The notes: generated by a model not told the origin, from the sequence alone. A DNA stretch of 64,000 nt from Persicaria tinctoria (GCA_037127255.1 JBANSL010000003.1:18665314-18729313); one strand, 5' to 3'; positions 40,388 through 51,552 are shown, counted from the stretch's first letter. Numbers and translations: made by a program.

Positions 40388-41418
40388 TAATACATTCACC
40401 GAGTGGTTAGATGAATTGGACTGAAAGGGGAGAAAGCACATTATAATCATATCAAGGAATTAATTCTAAAAACCATCGCTGTTTTTTTTTTTTTGGAAGT
40501 AAGAAAATAATTCAGTTATGTCTAGAGAAGCCGAGAGACCGGACAAACTAGTAGATAGACTAATCATTATGTACAATCAAATTCAAATAAAAGAAGCAAA
40601 CGACAAAAAAGAAATGACACGAAGCAAATAATAGAATGAAAAATGCAAATCCACGACGTCTTCGGAGGACGGCGGAGGACGCACACATACAACTCTGGGA
40701 AATAGTAGCGGACTCCGCAGATCCATCAGATGTCGATCGCAAATCCACAAAGTCTTTGGATACATCAAATCAACCACCGTTCAAATGAGGTCTGCATCAC
40801 AACAAGAACAGCACATCACAACACACCAGGCCGCAAATCCAACTCCAAGCTAAACAATTGTCCAATAAAAACCCCCAATCCGTCTCAATCCCTCGAGGAC
40901 GATAACAAGATCGTGAGGCTACTAGATATCTAAAATAGAGACGACTGAGGCGAGACAAATAAAAGAAATTGAAACAACAATAACAAGGCATGGAGGCGGA
41001 AAACAAAATGGTGACCTAAAAAGCTTTGTAGGTAAGCACTAAGCACGGAGAGTGAAACCGGTGCCTCGAGGAGCACAACAATGGTGGCCCTTGGACGAAA
41101 TGATCGGATGGGGATCCATGGGCTTGCAGCGGTAGCCGAGGAGGAGGAGCGACCGAGCTGGAAGCTGGCGGAGGTGGGTCAATAAGGCGGTGGCGCGACA
41201 AAACAAACCGGTGTGCCGAGCTTGAGGCGATGGTGTAGCTGAAGGCGCCAGAGCCACTGGATGATGGCTAAGTAAAGGTTCCAGGCTGCATAAGCAATGG
41301 CTAGGAGCCATGGAACCAACGATGATGCGCAGGCGATGGGGCGTTGTGTGGCGGCGGTGAGCCGGGATCGGTGGTGAGCCTGGAGCGGAGGTGAGCCGGA
41401 GTGGTGATGAACTGGGAG

Positions 41419-41934
41419 TAGGGATGGCAATGGGTGGGGACTCCCCGATCCCCACGGGGACGGGGATGGAAAAATTAAATAAGGATGGGGTGTCGGGGAC
41501 AGGGGCCAAACAAATCCCCGCGCGTAGACGGGGATAATAGTCCACACCCCGATCCCCGCCCCCGTTGGGGATCCCCGTTAAAGAGTACGAAATCCCAATT
41601 TTTTTTTAAATTGTTTACCTAAGTTTACATAACTTTTATTTCACTTTAAAAAAATTACCTTATAATTTACATTTATGAAATATTATATGTAATATTTATA
41701 TAAAATTTTTAACATAACTTTAATAATATCTTATATTTTTTTATTAAATGGGGGGAATCATGAGTTTTTAACGGGGAAACCCACGAGGAAAATTATACGG
41801 GGACGGGGACCTGCCGGGGAAGGGGACGGGGGGGGGATTATTGTCCCTGAGCGAGGACGGGGACGGGGATAATTTTCATAAATGGGGACGGGGAGGGTAT
41901 CCATCGCCCTAAATCCGCCCCATTGCCATCCCTA
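41419..41934. mobile_element. hAT MITE with perfect 8-bp TSD
   Basis: TAGGGATGGCAATGGG at the left and CCCATTGCCATCCCTA at the right. ACTGGGAG is duplicated exactly at 41411-41418 and 41935-41942. The arms are rich in GGGGACGGGGAT and ATCCCCGCCCC, and the core is AT-rich. Confidence 0.92.
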
Positions 41935-42592
41935 ACTGGGAGGGCGATAGAAAGTGGCGGTGAAATTGGTGGCAACGGGAGTGGAAAGACCGAGAGCACT
42001 TTGCTCTCTAGGTCAAGCGCTTTTGTGTGAACTTAAGAGGAATTTAAGTTCAGACAAAACTGAAACTCGAAGGCCGATCAAGCCGGCATACGAGAGAGTC
42101 GTCTACAAAGCATAACATACAACAAAACAAAATAGTGCAAAGTCAGGCAAACGCACTCTACAAAAAAATGAAACAAAGCAAACCTAATCCAAACAGGATA
42201 TGGACGAAGCCAAGCCCTACACTGAAGCAGAACTGTAGGCCAACGATACATCAGGATCTGATCATCCTGTGGACAGTGAGAACGAAACTCCAGGGAAGTA
42301 GTCAACCCGAGTATTGGAGACACCACGATACACACTACCACGACCCCAACCTATCCCGACTCTGACAACCCGAACCAAATCCACGGAGAAGAATGCCCGA
42401 CCAAGCCATCGCAGAGCAGCACACCGCCTGAATAAAGAGCACCCAGAAACCCTTTCGGGATTTAGTCAACCCTAACAGAATTTAGTCCATGCCCAAACAA
42501 GTGGGGTTTTATACCTTGCGATATAAATTTATAAAGTTTGTATACATAATTATTCAGAGTATATAATTAAGCTTTTTTTTTCTTAATATATA

Positions 42593-42732
42593 CTACCTCC
42601 GTTCGAAAATAAACGATAATAAGTATTACATTATGAAAAAAATAATTAAAAAAAATAAGATTATATATAGTTTTTAGCTTCTAAAACTGCGTGTCCAAAG
42701 TCAAAGCATCGTTTATTTCCGAACGGAAGGAG
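42593..42732. mobile_element. Short Stowaway MITE
   Basis: CTACCTCCGTTCGAAAATAA at the left is mirrored by TTATTTCCGAACGGAAGGAG at the right. TA lies on both sides (42591-42592, 42733-42734). At 140 bp it is an internally deleted member of the family. Confidence 0.88.
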
Positions 42733-44040
42733 TATATTTCAGGCAGCATCGGGCCCAAGGCAAAAATCTTGGGCCCAAAGCACCAATTTTTGTGCCTCAT
42801 CGGGACCAAGGAAAGTCCAAAGGGCCCAAGAGGCAAGTTCTCTCTCGCTTGTAGGAAACGCATCCAACGAGAAGGCTAGCGCCAAACCCGTCGGTGGCCG
42901 GAGGCGGAGAAGGTGGTGTCGGCAAACCAGGATGGAGCTGGTGAGAGGCTGACCAGAACGAGCCAAGTAGGCCGACGAGGAGGGACAATAGACGGGATCG
43001 AACAGGGGTGAACAAAGATGGTTGATTTCTGAGCACGGCAAAGCACCCGACGACGGAGCTCGACTACTGTTTGACCGAGGCTGAGGTGACGAACAGAGGG
43101 GAAGGGGAGCGACCAAGGGCGGGTAGGAAACCTCCATAGAAGTATTGGAGAGATGAGGATGGCCTGTAGCTCGAAATAAACATGAGCAAACGAAACCAAA
43201 GTTTGAAATCCGGGATGTTGATGCACAAAATTGCAAGAGAGATTGAAGAAATGGAGAAAGGGAACAAGTAGCCCCAAAAGCCTCATCTCAATTTCAGTCA
43301 AAATCGAAATCCAAAGGAGAATTTCGGATTAGGGTTGACGGGAGAAGCTTCATGCGAGGAGGTGGAATGGTGGCCAAGGCGGGTTTAAGCGGCCATAGCC
43401 GATATGATGAGGTCGGAGCCCAGTGCTAAGCGGCCGGAGCCGAGGGTGGCTCAGAGGAGGTGATGCGAGGCGGTGGTGGAGACTCTTAACATGAGTTAGA
43501 CGGTTGGAATTCTACATTGATTGTGGAACCCTTACACAATACTTTAACATCCTCTTATATTTTAAAGCTGAGACCTTTAGAGAATAGGTAGCCTATCCAC
43601 GTGGAGCGTCTCTTACTTTTTCTTTCTTCCTTTTTTTTTTTTCCCTTTCTCCTTTTTCTCTTAACAACTGAACGAGCGGAGACTCTCTCTCCCACGATCT
43701 GAGGCTTTGATTATGCAGGAGACTCTCTCTCCCACGATCTGCACAGTCTGAACTCTGAAGCTTGGTCTAGGGTCGGAAAGTCTCTCTTGGATTCAACTCC
43801 TCTTTTTTTTCCAATCCAAAATTTCCATTCTCCAATCTCAATTCATGTGCAGAAGATCCCTTTCCCCAATCAACGTATACACCTGTGTCAATCATCAATC
43901 CATGTCCCGTCCCAATCACCGCCCACCACCGTCGATCCCTCCCCGCTTCTTACCTCCTCGCGCACCCCCAACGATGGCAGCCGGAGATGGAACGATAACG
44001 ACGGCAGCAGTGGTCGGAGCCCCACGCTCCGCACCGCTGC

Positions 44041-44197
44041 CCTGATACTTCGGCGAGCCAGCGGCCGGAGGTTGATGAGGGAGTGGTCTGTTAGGGTGTG
44101 GGAGGCCGCGACTGCTTCAATCGAAGAGCACCAGAGCGATTGGGCCTACTCTCGTTCGATCGTCATCCTCGAAAAGGGCTTCTCTTTGTCACCATGA
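44041..44197 (+). pseudogene. Captured fragment resembling a plant membrane RING E3 ubiquitin ligase
   Basis: The frame gives RRASGRRLMREWSVRVWEAA, then EEHQSDWAYSRSIVILE. Plant RING ligases of the At1g12760/At1g63170 type carry (R/S)RR..REPS..VREAAAEQLEERQSDWAYSKPVV.LD just before their membrane helices, and the match to 'QSDWAYS' and its upstream helix is clear. The RING domain and membrane segments are absent. It is read in a longer open frame (43787-44197) whose N-terminal part is Ser/Pro-rich and not recognised. The fragment is probably a single captured exon. Confidence 0.6.
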
Positions 44198-44350
44198 TTT
44201 GGAAGGTATGAAATTTTTCTCACCATGATGTTGATGATGGAATTTGAAGGTTCAATCTTTTGCTTTTGTTTATGCCGATTCTGAATTAGGTTTTTTCTAG
44301 CTTCGCTGCTAGATTCTGAATTCGGAATTTGAGGTTCAATATTTTGCTTT

Positions 44351-44562
44351 TGTGATGTAAGTGAGGGACCATATGTTTGTATGTGTGTGTAGCAGGAGAT
44401 CTCAGCTCATGTAACTAGCTCTCCCCTCTAGTATAAATAAGGGAGTTTACTGTAATCGTGAGACATTCATTTTAGTTCAATACATTGTCCAATTCAGAGC
44501 TCTCTCGTTCTCTCTCTTTCTCTCCAATGGATGTATGATTGATCAATCACAGCTTGTCATCA
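44351..44562 (+). repeat. 5' LTR of a copia element
   Basis: It runs from TGTGATGTAAGTGAGGG to ...CTTGTCATCA. A TATA box (TATAAATA, 44432-44439) lies inside, and the primer-binding site TGGTATCAGAGC follows directly (44563-44574). The exact first base may be 44351 or 44353. No second LTR is present. Confidence 0.75.
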
Positions 44563-44676
44563 TGGTATCAGAGCAGGAGATGCTCTGAGGCCTCGTTTCC
44601 GCGCATCTGTCTTCATTCAATCCTCTGATCTCGCTACCTTCTTGGATGCTCAAAGTTCTGATCGAGATTCAAGAAA

Positions 44677-46218
44677 ATGGCGGACAGAACTGGTGACCGC
44701 TCAGTAGAATCAAATCGTACGACGATTACAGCATCAGACCTGCAAAATCCTCTCTTCATTCATCCATCAGACAATTCAGGTATGATTGTCTCTACAATAA
44801 AGCTCACTGGTGACAACTATCGACGATGGAAGAAGTCGATGGTTAAAGCTTTATCTGTTGAGAATAAACTATGGTTAGTTGAAGGTTTAGATCTCAGAAA
44901 TGAAGAGAATGGATTGCAGTGGATTAGGTGCAATGATATGGTCTGTTCTTGGATACTTAACACAGTTTCTAGCGAGATTTATAATACTCTAGATGAGTAT
45001 GATACGGCTAGGGAAATGTGGATGGATCTTGAGGAAAGTTATGGTCAAAAGAATGCACCATTAATGTTCCAGATTAAGAAAGAAATCCACAACTGTGATC
45101 AAAAGACCTTGTCTCTAACTGACTTCTTCACCAAGATGAAAGGCTTATGGCAGCAATTGAGTGCTGTGTCAACTCCTCTGGTCTGCAAATGTGGGAAATG
45201 TGAGTGTAACCTGCAAAAGTTGATCGAGGAAGCTGATCAAGAAGATAAACTGATGAAGTTTTTGATGGGACTTAATGAGAAATTTGATATTGCTAGACGA
45301 CAGATCTTGATGGGCACACCTTTACCCACAGTTAGCACTGCATACTCTCTCTTGATGCAAGGTGAAATGGGGTCAAAGGCATCCACATCTTTCTCAGAGA
45401 TCACAGCTATGATGTCAAAGCAAGGGACCACTTCAGCACCATCATCCTCTGATGACACACGAAGAAGGGAAAAGTGTGGTCATTGTGGAGGAAATCACAA
45501 GTTAGAGAGATGTTGGGAACTTGTTGGCTACCCAAGTTGGCACCCAAAGAGCAAAGACAAGCCCCAGACACCAAGATCAGATGATCAGAAAAGGGCTGAC
45601 AGGGGCACAGACAAGAAAAAAGGGGAGATGAAGTACTCCTCCAAGGCCAACTCAGTGGGGACCTCTTCTGTGCAAGACTTTCTGCAGTCTCAAGGCACAA
45701 GCAAAGGAAACTTGTCTTCTGATCACCATCGTCTGGTAGCAAACTTCATTCAATTTCTTGAGCAATCTAACACCCCAAGTCATGAGTCACACCTTGCAGG
45801 TAAACTGTGTTTAAACACCTTTCGAACTGGTAATTTGTGGATCATGGATAGTGGAGCAACAGATCACATCACATGTGATCTTTCTTTGCTTGACAATCCC
45901 AAACCCACACCAAATACCTTTATTCATCTCCCTGATGGCAATATGCACCCAATCACTCACATTGGTAACCTGAAATTACCTCATTTCACATTCACTAATG
46001 TGCTTTGCATCCCAGCCTTTCACTTTAATTTGCTGTCTCTCACTCAATTGATCCTTGAAAACAAATGCAAGATTACCTTAGATGATGAGTTCTGTGTTGT
46101 CCAGGACCGAGCAAGGAAGAAGATGATTGCAGCTGGTAGGCTATGTGGCAGACTGTTCTACATGGATCCTGATCACTGCAACTCCATCCAGGCCTGTCGA
46201 CATGCTCATGGAAAGTAA
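44677..46218 (+). CDS. Copia gag-protease polyprotein, truncated
   Basis: Starts 103 bp after the primer-binding site. Domains in order: copia gag N-terminal and UBN2-type region (about residues 25-230; LTGDNYRRWKKSMVKAL, WMDLEESYGQKNAPLMFQIK), a CCHC zinc knuckle CGHCGGNHKLERC (about 268-280) and an aspartic protease start NLWIMDSGATDHITCD (about 387-402) with its flap-side region NVLCIPAFHFNLLSL. It would form virus-like particles and process the polyprotein. It stops at codon 513, just past the protease, because the downstream part is replaced by an inverted integrase segment. The frame is open, so the insertion is not very old, but the element cannot move on its own. Confidence 0.88.
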   Translation: MADRTGDRSVESNRTTITASDLQNPLFIHPSDNSGMIVSTIKLTGDNYRRWKKSMVKALSVENKLWLVEGLDLRNEENGLQWIRCNDMVCSWILNTVSSEIYNTLDEYDTAREMWMDLEESYGQKNAPLMFQIKKEIHNCDQKTLSLTDFFTKMKGLWQQLSAVSTPLVCKCGKCECNLQKLIEEADQEDKLMKFLMGLNEKFDIARRQILMGTPLPTVSTAYSLLMQGEMGSKASTSFSEITAMMSKQGTTSAPSSSDDTRRREKCGHCGGNHKLERCWELVGYPSWHPKSKDKPQTPRSDDQKRADRGTDKKKGEMKYSSKANSVGTSSVQDFLQSQGTSKGNLSSDHHRLVANFIQFLEQSNTPSHESHLAGKLCLNTFRTGNLWIMDSGATDHITCDLSLLDNPKPTPNTFIHLPDGNMHPITHIGNLKLPHFTFTNVLCIPAFHFNLLSLTQLILENKCKITLDDEFCVVQDRARKKMIAAGRLCGRLFYMDPDHCNSIQACRHAHGK

Positions 46219-46975
46219 CATCTAAGCTGATCATAGTCTTTTTTGTGTTGAGATTGTACACTTTGTAACCCTTTTTCCCAAAGGGATACCCCACAAAGAC
46301 ACAAGGGTCAGCCCTTGGATCAAATTTCTTGACATTTGGATTGGTGGTGGTGGTGACAAAACACAGACAACCAAATGTACGCATATGTGAGTATGTAGGA
46401 CTTTTGCCAAATAAGATTTCATTTGGAGATTTATTGTGTAGGAGAGGGTTTGGAAGACGGTTGATGATATAAGTGGCAGTAAGTATGCTATCACCCCAGA
46501 ACTGTAGTGGCATAGAGGCTGCAAACATGAGGGAGCGAGCAATTTCAAGGACATACCTATGCTTTCTCTCAACCCTCCCGTTTTGTTGGGGTGTGGCAAT
46601 GCAAGAACTTTGATGGATAATCCCTCTCTCAGCAAGGAAAGAAGAGACAGACTGATTGAAGAACTCAGTCCCTTGATCACTTCTTATAATTTTGACAGTA
46701 GAGTTAAACTGGGTTTGAACCATGGTGATGAAGGTTGTAAGATGCATACTCACTTCACTCTTGTGTTTCATGAGAAAGGCCCATACCCCACGACTCTTGT
46801 CATCCACAATTGTAAGAAAAAATCGAAAACCATTCAAGGTGGGGGTGACATATGGTCCCCAAACATCACAATGTAAAATCTTAAAAGTATGATCGGCATT
46901 AGAGATACTACCAGTATAAGAGGTTCTAGTTTGTTTTGCCAGAGGGCATACAGAGCAAATTTGCTTGGCATGCAT
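46206..46975 (-). pseudogene. Copia integrase fragment in reverse orientation
   Basis: The minus strand gives the end of the HHCC finger (ICSVCPLAKQTR), then the integrase core: LHCDVWGPYVTPTLNG (first Asp), IIRSDQGTEFFNQ (second Asp) and CIATPQQNGRVERKHRY (catalytic Glu). PLQFWGDSILTATYIINRLP and VGYPFGKKGYKVYNLNTKK follow. The core residues are intact, yet there is no start region of its own and no RT after it. Past SLDVTFHEH the frame runs into the reverse complement of the gag-protease tail, which marks the inversion point. Confidence 0.88.
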
Positions 46976-48706
46976 GATTTAGTATATTACTACTAGTTTT
47001 TAGACCCGTGTTTATTTCATGCTAAGTTAAGGATTCAAGTAGAGAGTTGCTTTTGGTAAATTTTTAAGGCAAGGTTTGGATTGATGATATTGACTATTGA
47101 CTATTGAGTAGGGTCTAGGGAGAGATGAATAAGTTCCTGGGGTGGTTCTACTTGCAAGGATATGCTCCTTCGATCTTACAGAGCCTTGCTGGCTGAGGAC
47201 TGATTCGTCTATCCTGAGCTGGGGGGAGGGGGTCTCTTGGAATAAGTGGTTGTGGACAAAGCACCCTTCTTTGAATGAATTTTTTATCGTAAACATCCTT
47301 AGTATTGTTATCTTCTTTGGGAACTCAAATGGATTCCTGCATAACACTGTCCAATTTAAAGAGAACTCTCTTTTCAATAAATTATAGGATATGGAAAAAT
47401 GAGAAACTAAAGTTAATTCATTGATTTAAGGATCATCGCATCTTGGTTCAAGAAGTTACATGAAAAATGAAAGGAACAATATTAAACTGTTAGGAGGAAT
47501 CCCTAATCACTACAAGAGTAATTTTAGAAAGTAAACACCAAAATAAATAAAATGACATGTTTTTTCTTAATAAGAATTTACTTCTAAAACGACGACATGT
47601 TTTTCTTAACGGATAAAGTATATTGCAATCTATTTTTATTTATACTATTATAAATGATATATTGCAATCTATTTTTTATTTAAAAAGAGAAATTAGGAAG
47701 GATCATCATATACTGCATATCAGTAGTTTAATCATCTTTTTTTTTTTTTTTTACATAAAAGCATTACTTTTTACATAACTATATGAAATTTGATTATGGA
47801 CATGTATAGTGTAATATATGCAAGACTAGTGATCAAATGCTAATTATAGATGAAGGGAGCATCAAATTCCAACTTCAGATACCGACAAGTGGACATGTTG
47901 TTAACAAGACACCTATAAAATTTTAGAACAAGGTATTTTATCTTATTATTAGAACTCTCTGACTACAATCAACTTTGAAAATTAATATCACTGACTTGGT
48001 CATAATTGTTAATCATGTTGTAAAACTACAAAAGAAAAAAAATAACACTTTTTCGTATAAGAATACATGTTCTTCTAACAAAATTTTCACTTTTTGAAGA
48101 GATTAAAATAAAAAAGAATAATATTTATCTATTTAGCAATTTTTATTTTCAACATAACAAATAAATAATGTAAAGATCAAATAGGGTAGTGAACAAAGAA
48201 GAAGGATATGAGAAATTAGAGAATTAATAAAAAAAAAAATGGAAATCAAAACTAATAAATAAGATAGAGAATAAAATTATTATTTTTGGACATTAAATAT
48301 ATCTAGAAAAATAAGTGTTTTGATATGAATACAATGCACTAATAAAACACATCAATGTCAATCATAGTTCTAAGTATATAGTTTTTCTAACTTAGACTTT
48401 GGGACATAGATTTCTTGATGTCAATACATTATATTTAAGAAATTTTTTTCCAATGTGGGTTTTTAACCTATGCCCTTAGAGAACATGTTACAAAAATCGA
48501 TGATTTTTACGTGAGAAAAAATGTATATATTAAACTATGACTTATCGATATTCAAAGATTGAGAAAATACTATGTTTTCCGGACGAGTACTATGTTTTAT
48601 ACATCATTTAAAACACATTGATTAATATGATAACATTCGAAAAATAAGATGAGTGTGCTTAGAGTAATTTTAAAATCTCGTGCGTGGCGCACGAGTTATA
48701 GACTAG

Positions 48707-49617
48707 TTTTATGTTAGAAGGATAGATCCTGACTTTATAATAAAAAATAAAATTAAGCTGACACAATTCTGACAGATAAACACATCTCAACAAGATGGGA
48801 AGTATTAGTGAGTGTCAAATATTTACTACAAATGGCAATGGTAATTGGTAATGCCAAAGGGATCCCCATTAACCCAACTAGTAGAAAAATAAATATCGTT
48901 TCCGCTATATACACCTCAAATCATGTACGCCAACTCAGACGTGCATGATTAAAGTGGGGTAATTAATTTTTTAAAAGTGCTAATTAATCAGAAAATATTA
49001 CACGTTGAAATGGACGTGCATTTTTAATAGTGAATCTACGGTGTATCTAAAACACTCATAAACAACCCCAATGCTAAAATATTGACGAGTCTCTCCGGTC
49101 CCTAAAAAGCTAGCTACATCATTTGATTTCGTTACAAAGGTGGTTATCTTGAAGACTGGAAGATGCTTGTACATTTTTGTAATCTTTGCAGAGACTTGTT
49201 CTCTTTGAGTTAAGAAAGCTTACCATATTCAATACGTATTCAGAATTTATAGATTGAAAGTGATAATGTTAATATTCCGAGGGAGCATTTTGGCTCAGAC
49301 CATTTTGAGTTGTTCTTGTGAGGTGGAAATGATTATCTCACTTCCGTCTGAATGTCTTGAACTTTTTAGACATTTAAATTTCGCATAGTTTCATAAAAGG
49401 AATTATGCGCGTAGCTAACCGTCCGAATCTCATTTGTCTCTTTCAATGACACTTCCTCTCATTTTAAATTTCAAGTTTCCATCCACAAGGATACATTTAG
49501 ATAGACTACGTCTAGAGAATTGAATCTTTCTTAATCACTCCCCCCCCCCCACCCAAAAAAAAAATAAAAAAAATTGATGGCAAAAGACACCACCATTGGA
49601 AAACCCTTAATTTATAT
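48707..49617. other. Intergenic spacer
   Basis: Mixed AT-rich sequence with a C/A homopolymer stretch near 49540-49570. I see no gene or complete element. Confidence 0.5.
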
Positions 49618-49625
49618 ACCCACTC

Positions 49626-49812
49626 AGGGGCGGATTCTGGACCGTCATTCCGGGAATACTTGAAGGTAAAATTTTCATCATTCCGATAATGTTTAAGGGT
49701 AAAAAAAAATTATTTTGTCATTTTTTTCCCGGATTGGGGATGCTTGACAGAAAATATTAAGAAATTAACACTAAATTTATTTATTTATTTTTGGATGCTC
49801 AAGGATCCGCCA
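49626..49812. mobile_element. 187-bp hAT MITE
   Basis: AGGGGCGGATTCTGGACC at the left and CTCAAGGATCCGCCA at the right are partly inverted. ACCCACTC is duplicated exactly at 49618-49625 and 49813-49820. It belongs to the CAGGGGCGGA family also present at 50129, 54812 and 60281. Confidence 0.75.
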
Positions 49813-50128
49813 ACCCACTCCATCTTTAGACCATCTCTATTTTTTTTTAATGCAAGGCTAAGTTTTGGGGGTGGTCAACCGCGGTTGAGCCACAACCCAA
49901 GAGTGTCCTTCCGGACGAGCTCGTCGACCACAACATCATATTTCCAATCGGAAGGAGATGACAACAAACCAAGATGAGCGAGACGATCCGCAACGCGGTT
50001 GCCCTCTCTGAGGGTATGGGAGAATGACACACTAGCAAAGAATCGACCGATGGCGAGCGTGTCCAAAATCGTCATCTCAATCTCCCAAGGGCAGTTCCAA
50101 ACACCCTTGACGACGTTAATAGTCGTCA

Positions 50129-50946
50129 CAGGGACGGAGCCAGAAACTTATCGAAGGGGGAGCGTAATTTTGTACAAATTGTTCAGTTTATTTTCGATAT
50201 ATTTTTTCTAACTTTAGCGCATCAAAACTATGATATTTCAATTATGTTTTAGTTCAAAGCAATGTTTTTTTTAGTTTAAAAAATTGATATTTTTGCTCGA
50301 ACTACAATGTTTTAGTTCAAAATGATAATATTTTAGTTCAACATTGTGTTATTAATTGTTGTATATATTTTCTTGAATTTGGTAAATAAAGAGCGATCAT
50401 CCGGGGTTCGGACCGAGGACCTATGGGTACTACCCACAAGTGCTTTCCAATTGAGTTATTCCGGAATGGTTGTTGTATATATTTTCTCTTTAAACGAATA
50501 AAACGACGTAGTTTTAGTCTCTAACAACATTACTTTTCTCTAAAAAGACACTATTTGAAACCTTATGATTCAATATGTAATTTGTTGTTCTCTTATCATA
50601 CAATAGCATGTAACAAGATATAAAAATTTTAAACTTGCATAACTTCTTATCTGATGGTTGAATTTAGTAATATAACCTCTTGTTTCGATGCTCTTGGGCT
50701 GAATTTTATTATTAAAATATCAATCAAGTTAAGTAAAATATAAAACATTGTGGTTTATTAAAAGACATTTTTCAAATAATTAATCTGTGCTGAATTTTCA
50801 AACGTTCATAACTTTTTACTCGGTTATCGGATTAAGGCTTATAGTATATCAAAACGAAGCTATAGACAAGTAGAACAAGTATAGGTAACTCGTCGGATGA
50901 AAGGAGGGGCGTATGCTCCCCTTGCCCCTCCCTAGCTCCGCCTATG
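50129..50946. mobile_element. hAT element (818 bp) inside the LINE fragment
   Basis: It begins CAGGGACGGAGCCAG and ends CTAGCTCCGCCTATG. AGTCGTCA is duplicated exactly at 50121-50128 and 50947-50954. The interior is AT-rich and non-coding, apart from a tRNA-like segment near 50390-50465 on the minus strand. Confidence 0.85.
50390..50465 (-). other. tRNA-like (SINE-type A/B box) segment
   Basis: The minus strand carries TAACTCAATTGGAAAGC, similar to an A box with D arm. About 35 bp on comes GGTCCGAACCCCGG, similar to a B box with T arm, and the outer bases TCCGG / CCGGA can pair. The anticodon arm is not clean, so this looks like a tRNA relic or SINE head rather than a working tRNA gene. Confidence 0.35.
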
Positions 50947-51552
50947 AGTCGTCAGGCAGTCCCCTCTCACCTCAAGACGAGGGTACAAATATACACATTT
51001 GTATCGGGTGTGTTAAAATCCACGTCACTTTTTGATATTTTATTACAGGAATGTATATTTTGTACTCTCCTCAACTACGTTGCACTCCCCTCCCTCTTCC
51101 TCCTCGTCCTCAACATCGCCACCCCTGCCTTCACGAGTGCACGGCATCGCTAATCATCGGACTTCGTATATCAGTCGATCGATCTCTCAAAAACAATATG
51201 CCCAAATTAATTGGTAATATGTAGTAGCTGAATTGATCAACTTGTACGCTACTGGCCGGCTGGGATTAATTGATTTTAACTTGTGGTAAGGCATTATAGA
51301 TAAATATTAACCGCCATTGATTTTGACGTTTAGTAAGAATCGAGTAGTATCAAGTACAGTAATTAACATAGACTACAAGAGTTAATTAATTCAGCCTATT
51401 CCATGTTTGATCAAAAAACCACTCATCAACATTATACAGTTGGAGGAAGAAGGGAGAAGATGGGGTTTGGGATAAGTGTTAATAAATCGATTTAATTATA
51501 TTAATTACTTATTACGGTTTCAATCTCACCTAGAAACGGACGAGGAAGTAAA

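Larger units (their letters stand above)
40391..43549. other. Unrecognised repetitive region, GC-rich on the minus strand
   Basis: About 3 kb of moderately GC-rich sequence with overlapping open frames on both strands but no recognisable domain. The minus strand reads like an untranslated or degenerate retroelement (T-rich, Ser/Pro-rich frames), possibly LINE-derived, but no RT or RNase H motif is visible. It contains the hAT MITE at 41419 and the Stowaway at 42593. GGGCCCAAG-type phrases recur at about 42750-42830. Confidence 0.4.
44351..46980. mobile_element. Rearranged Ty1/copia element with inverted integrase
   Basis: 5' LTR, tRNA-iMet primer-binding site and gag-protease ORF on the plus strand, then integrase on the minus strand with its N-terminal side at 46975. 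Reverse transcriptase, RNase H and 3' LTR are missing. The junction lies at about 46205-46220. It lies wholly inside Helitron copy 2. Confidence 0.85.
43550..48706 (+). mobile_element. Non-autonomous Helitron carrying a gene fragment (copy 2)
   Basis: It starts TCCTCTTATATTTTAAAGCT after A43549. It ends with the hairpin CTCGTGCG-TGG-CGCACGAG, then TTATAGACTAG before T48707. The ends match Helitron copy 1: 5' block ...AAAGCTGAG...CTATCCACGTGGAG, and 3' block ...GACGAGTACTATG...AATAAGATGAG. Inside are a leader with a short duplication of CTCTCTCCCACGATCTG (43684, 43725), a RING-ligase-like fragment, a rearranged copia element (44351-46980) and AT-rich sequence (46981-48570) with no gene. Confidence 0.85.
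49875..50990 (-). pseudogene. LINE RNase H fragment, interrupted by a hAT element
   Basis: The minus strand reads LEVRGDCLTT at about 50990-50947, then after the hAT element (one 8-bp duplication removed) continues in frame with INVVKGVWNCPWEIEMTI, HTLREGNRVADRLAHLG and VRKDTLGLW to a stop at 49875. This is the same L1-type RNase H C-terminus as at 27600. Reverse transcriptase is absent. Confidence 0.75.

Noticed and set aside
41039..41547. Two overlapping minus-strand frames of 122-168 codons near 41.1-41.5 kb
   Set aside because: They cross into the hAT MITE at 41419, have low-complexity Ser/Pro content and show no family resemblance, so they are chance frames in GC-rich repeat DNA.
42739..43301. 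Overlapping minus-strand frames of 79-165 codons near 42.7-43.3 kb
   Set aside because: Three frames are open at once in GC-rich sequence, with no recognisable domain and no consistent splice signals.
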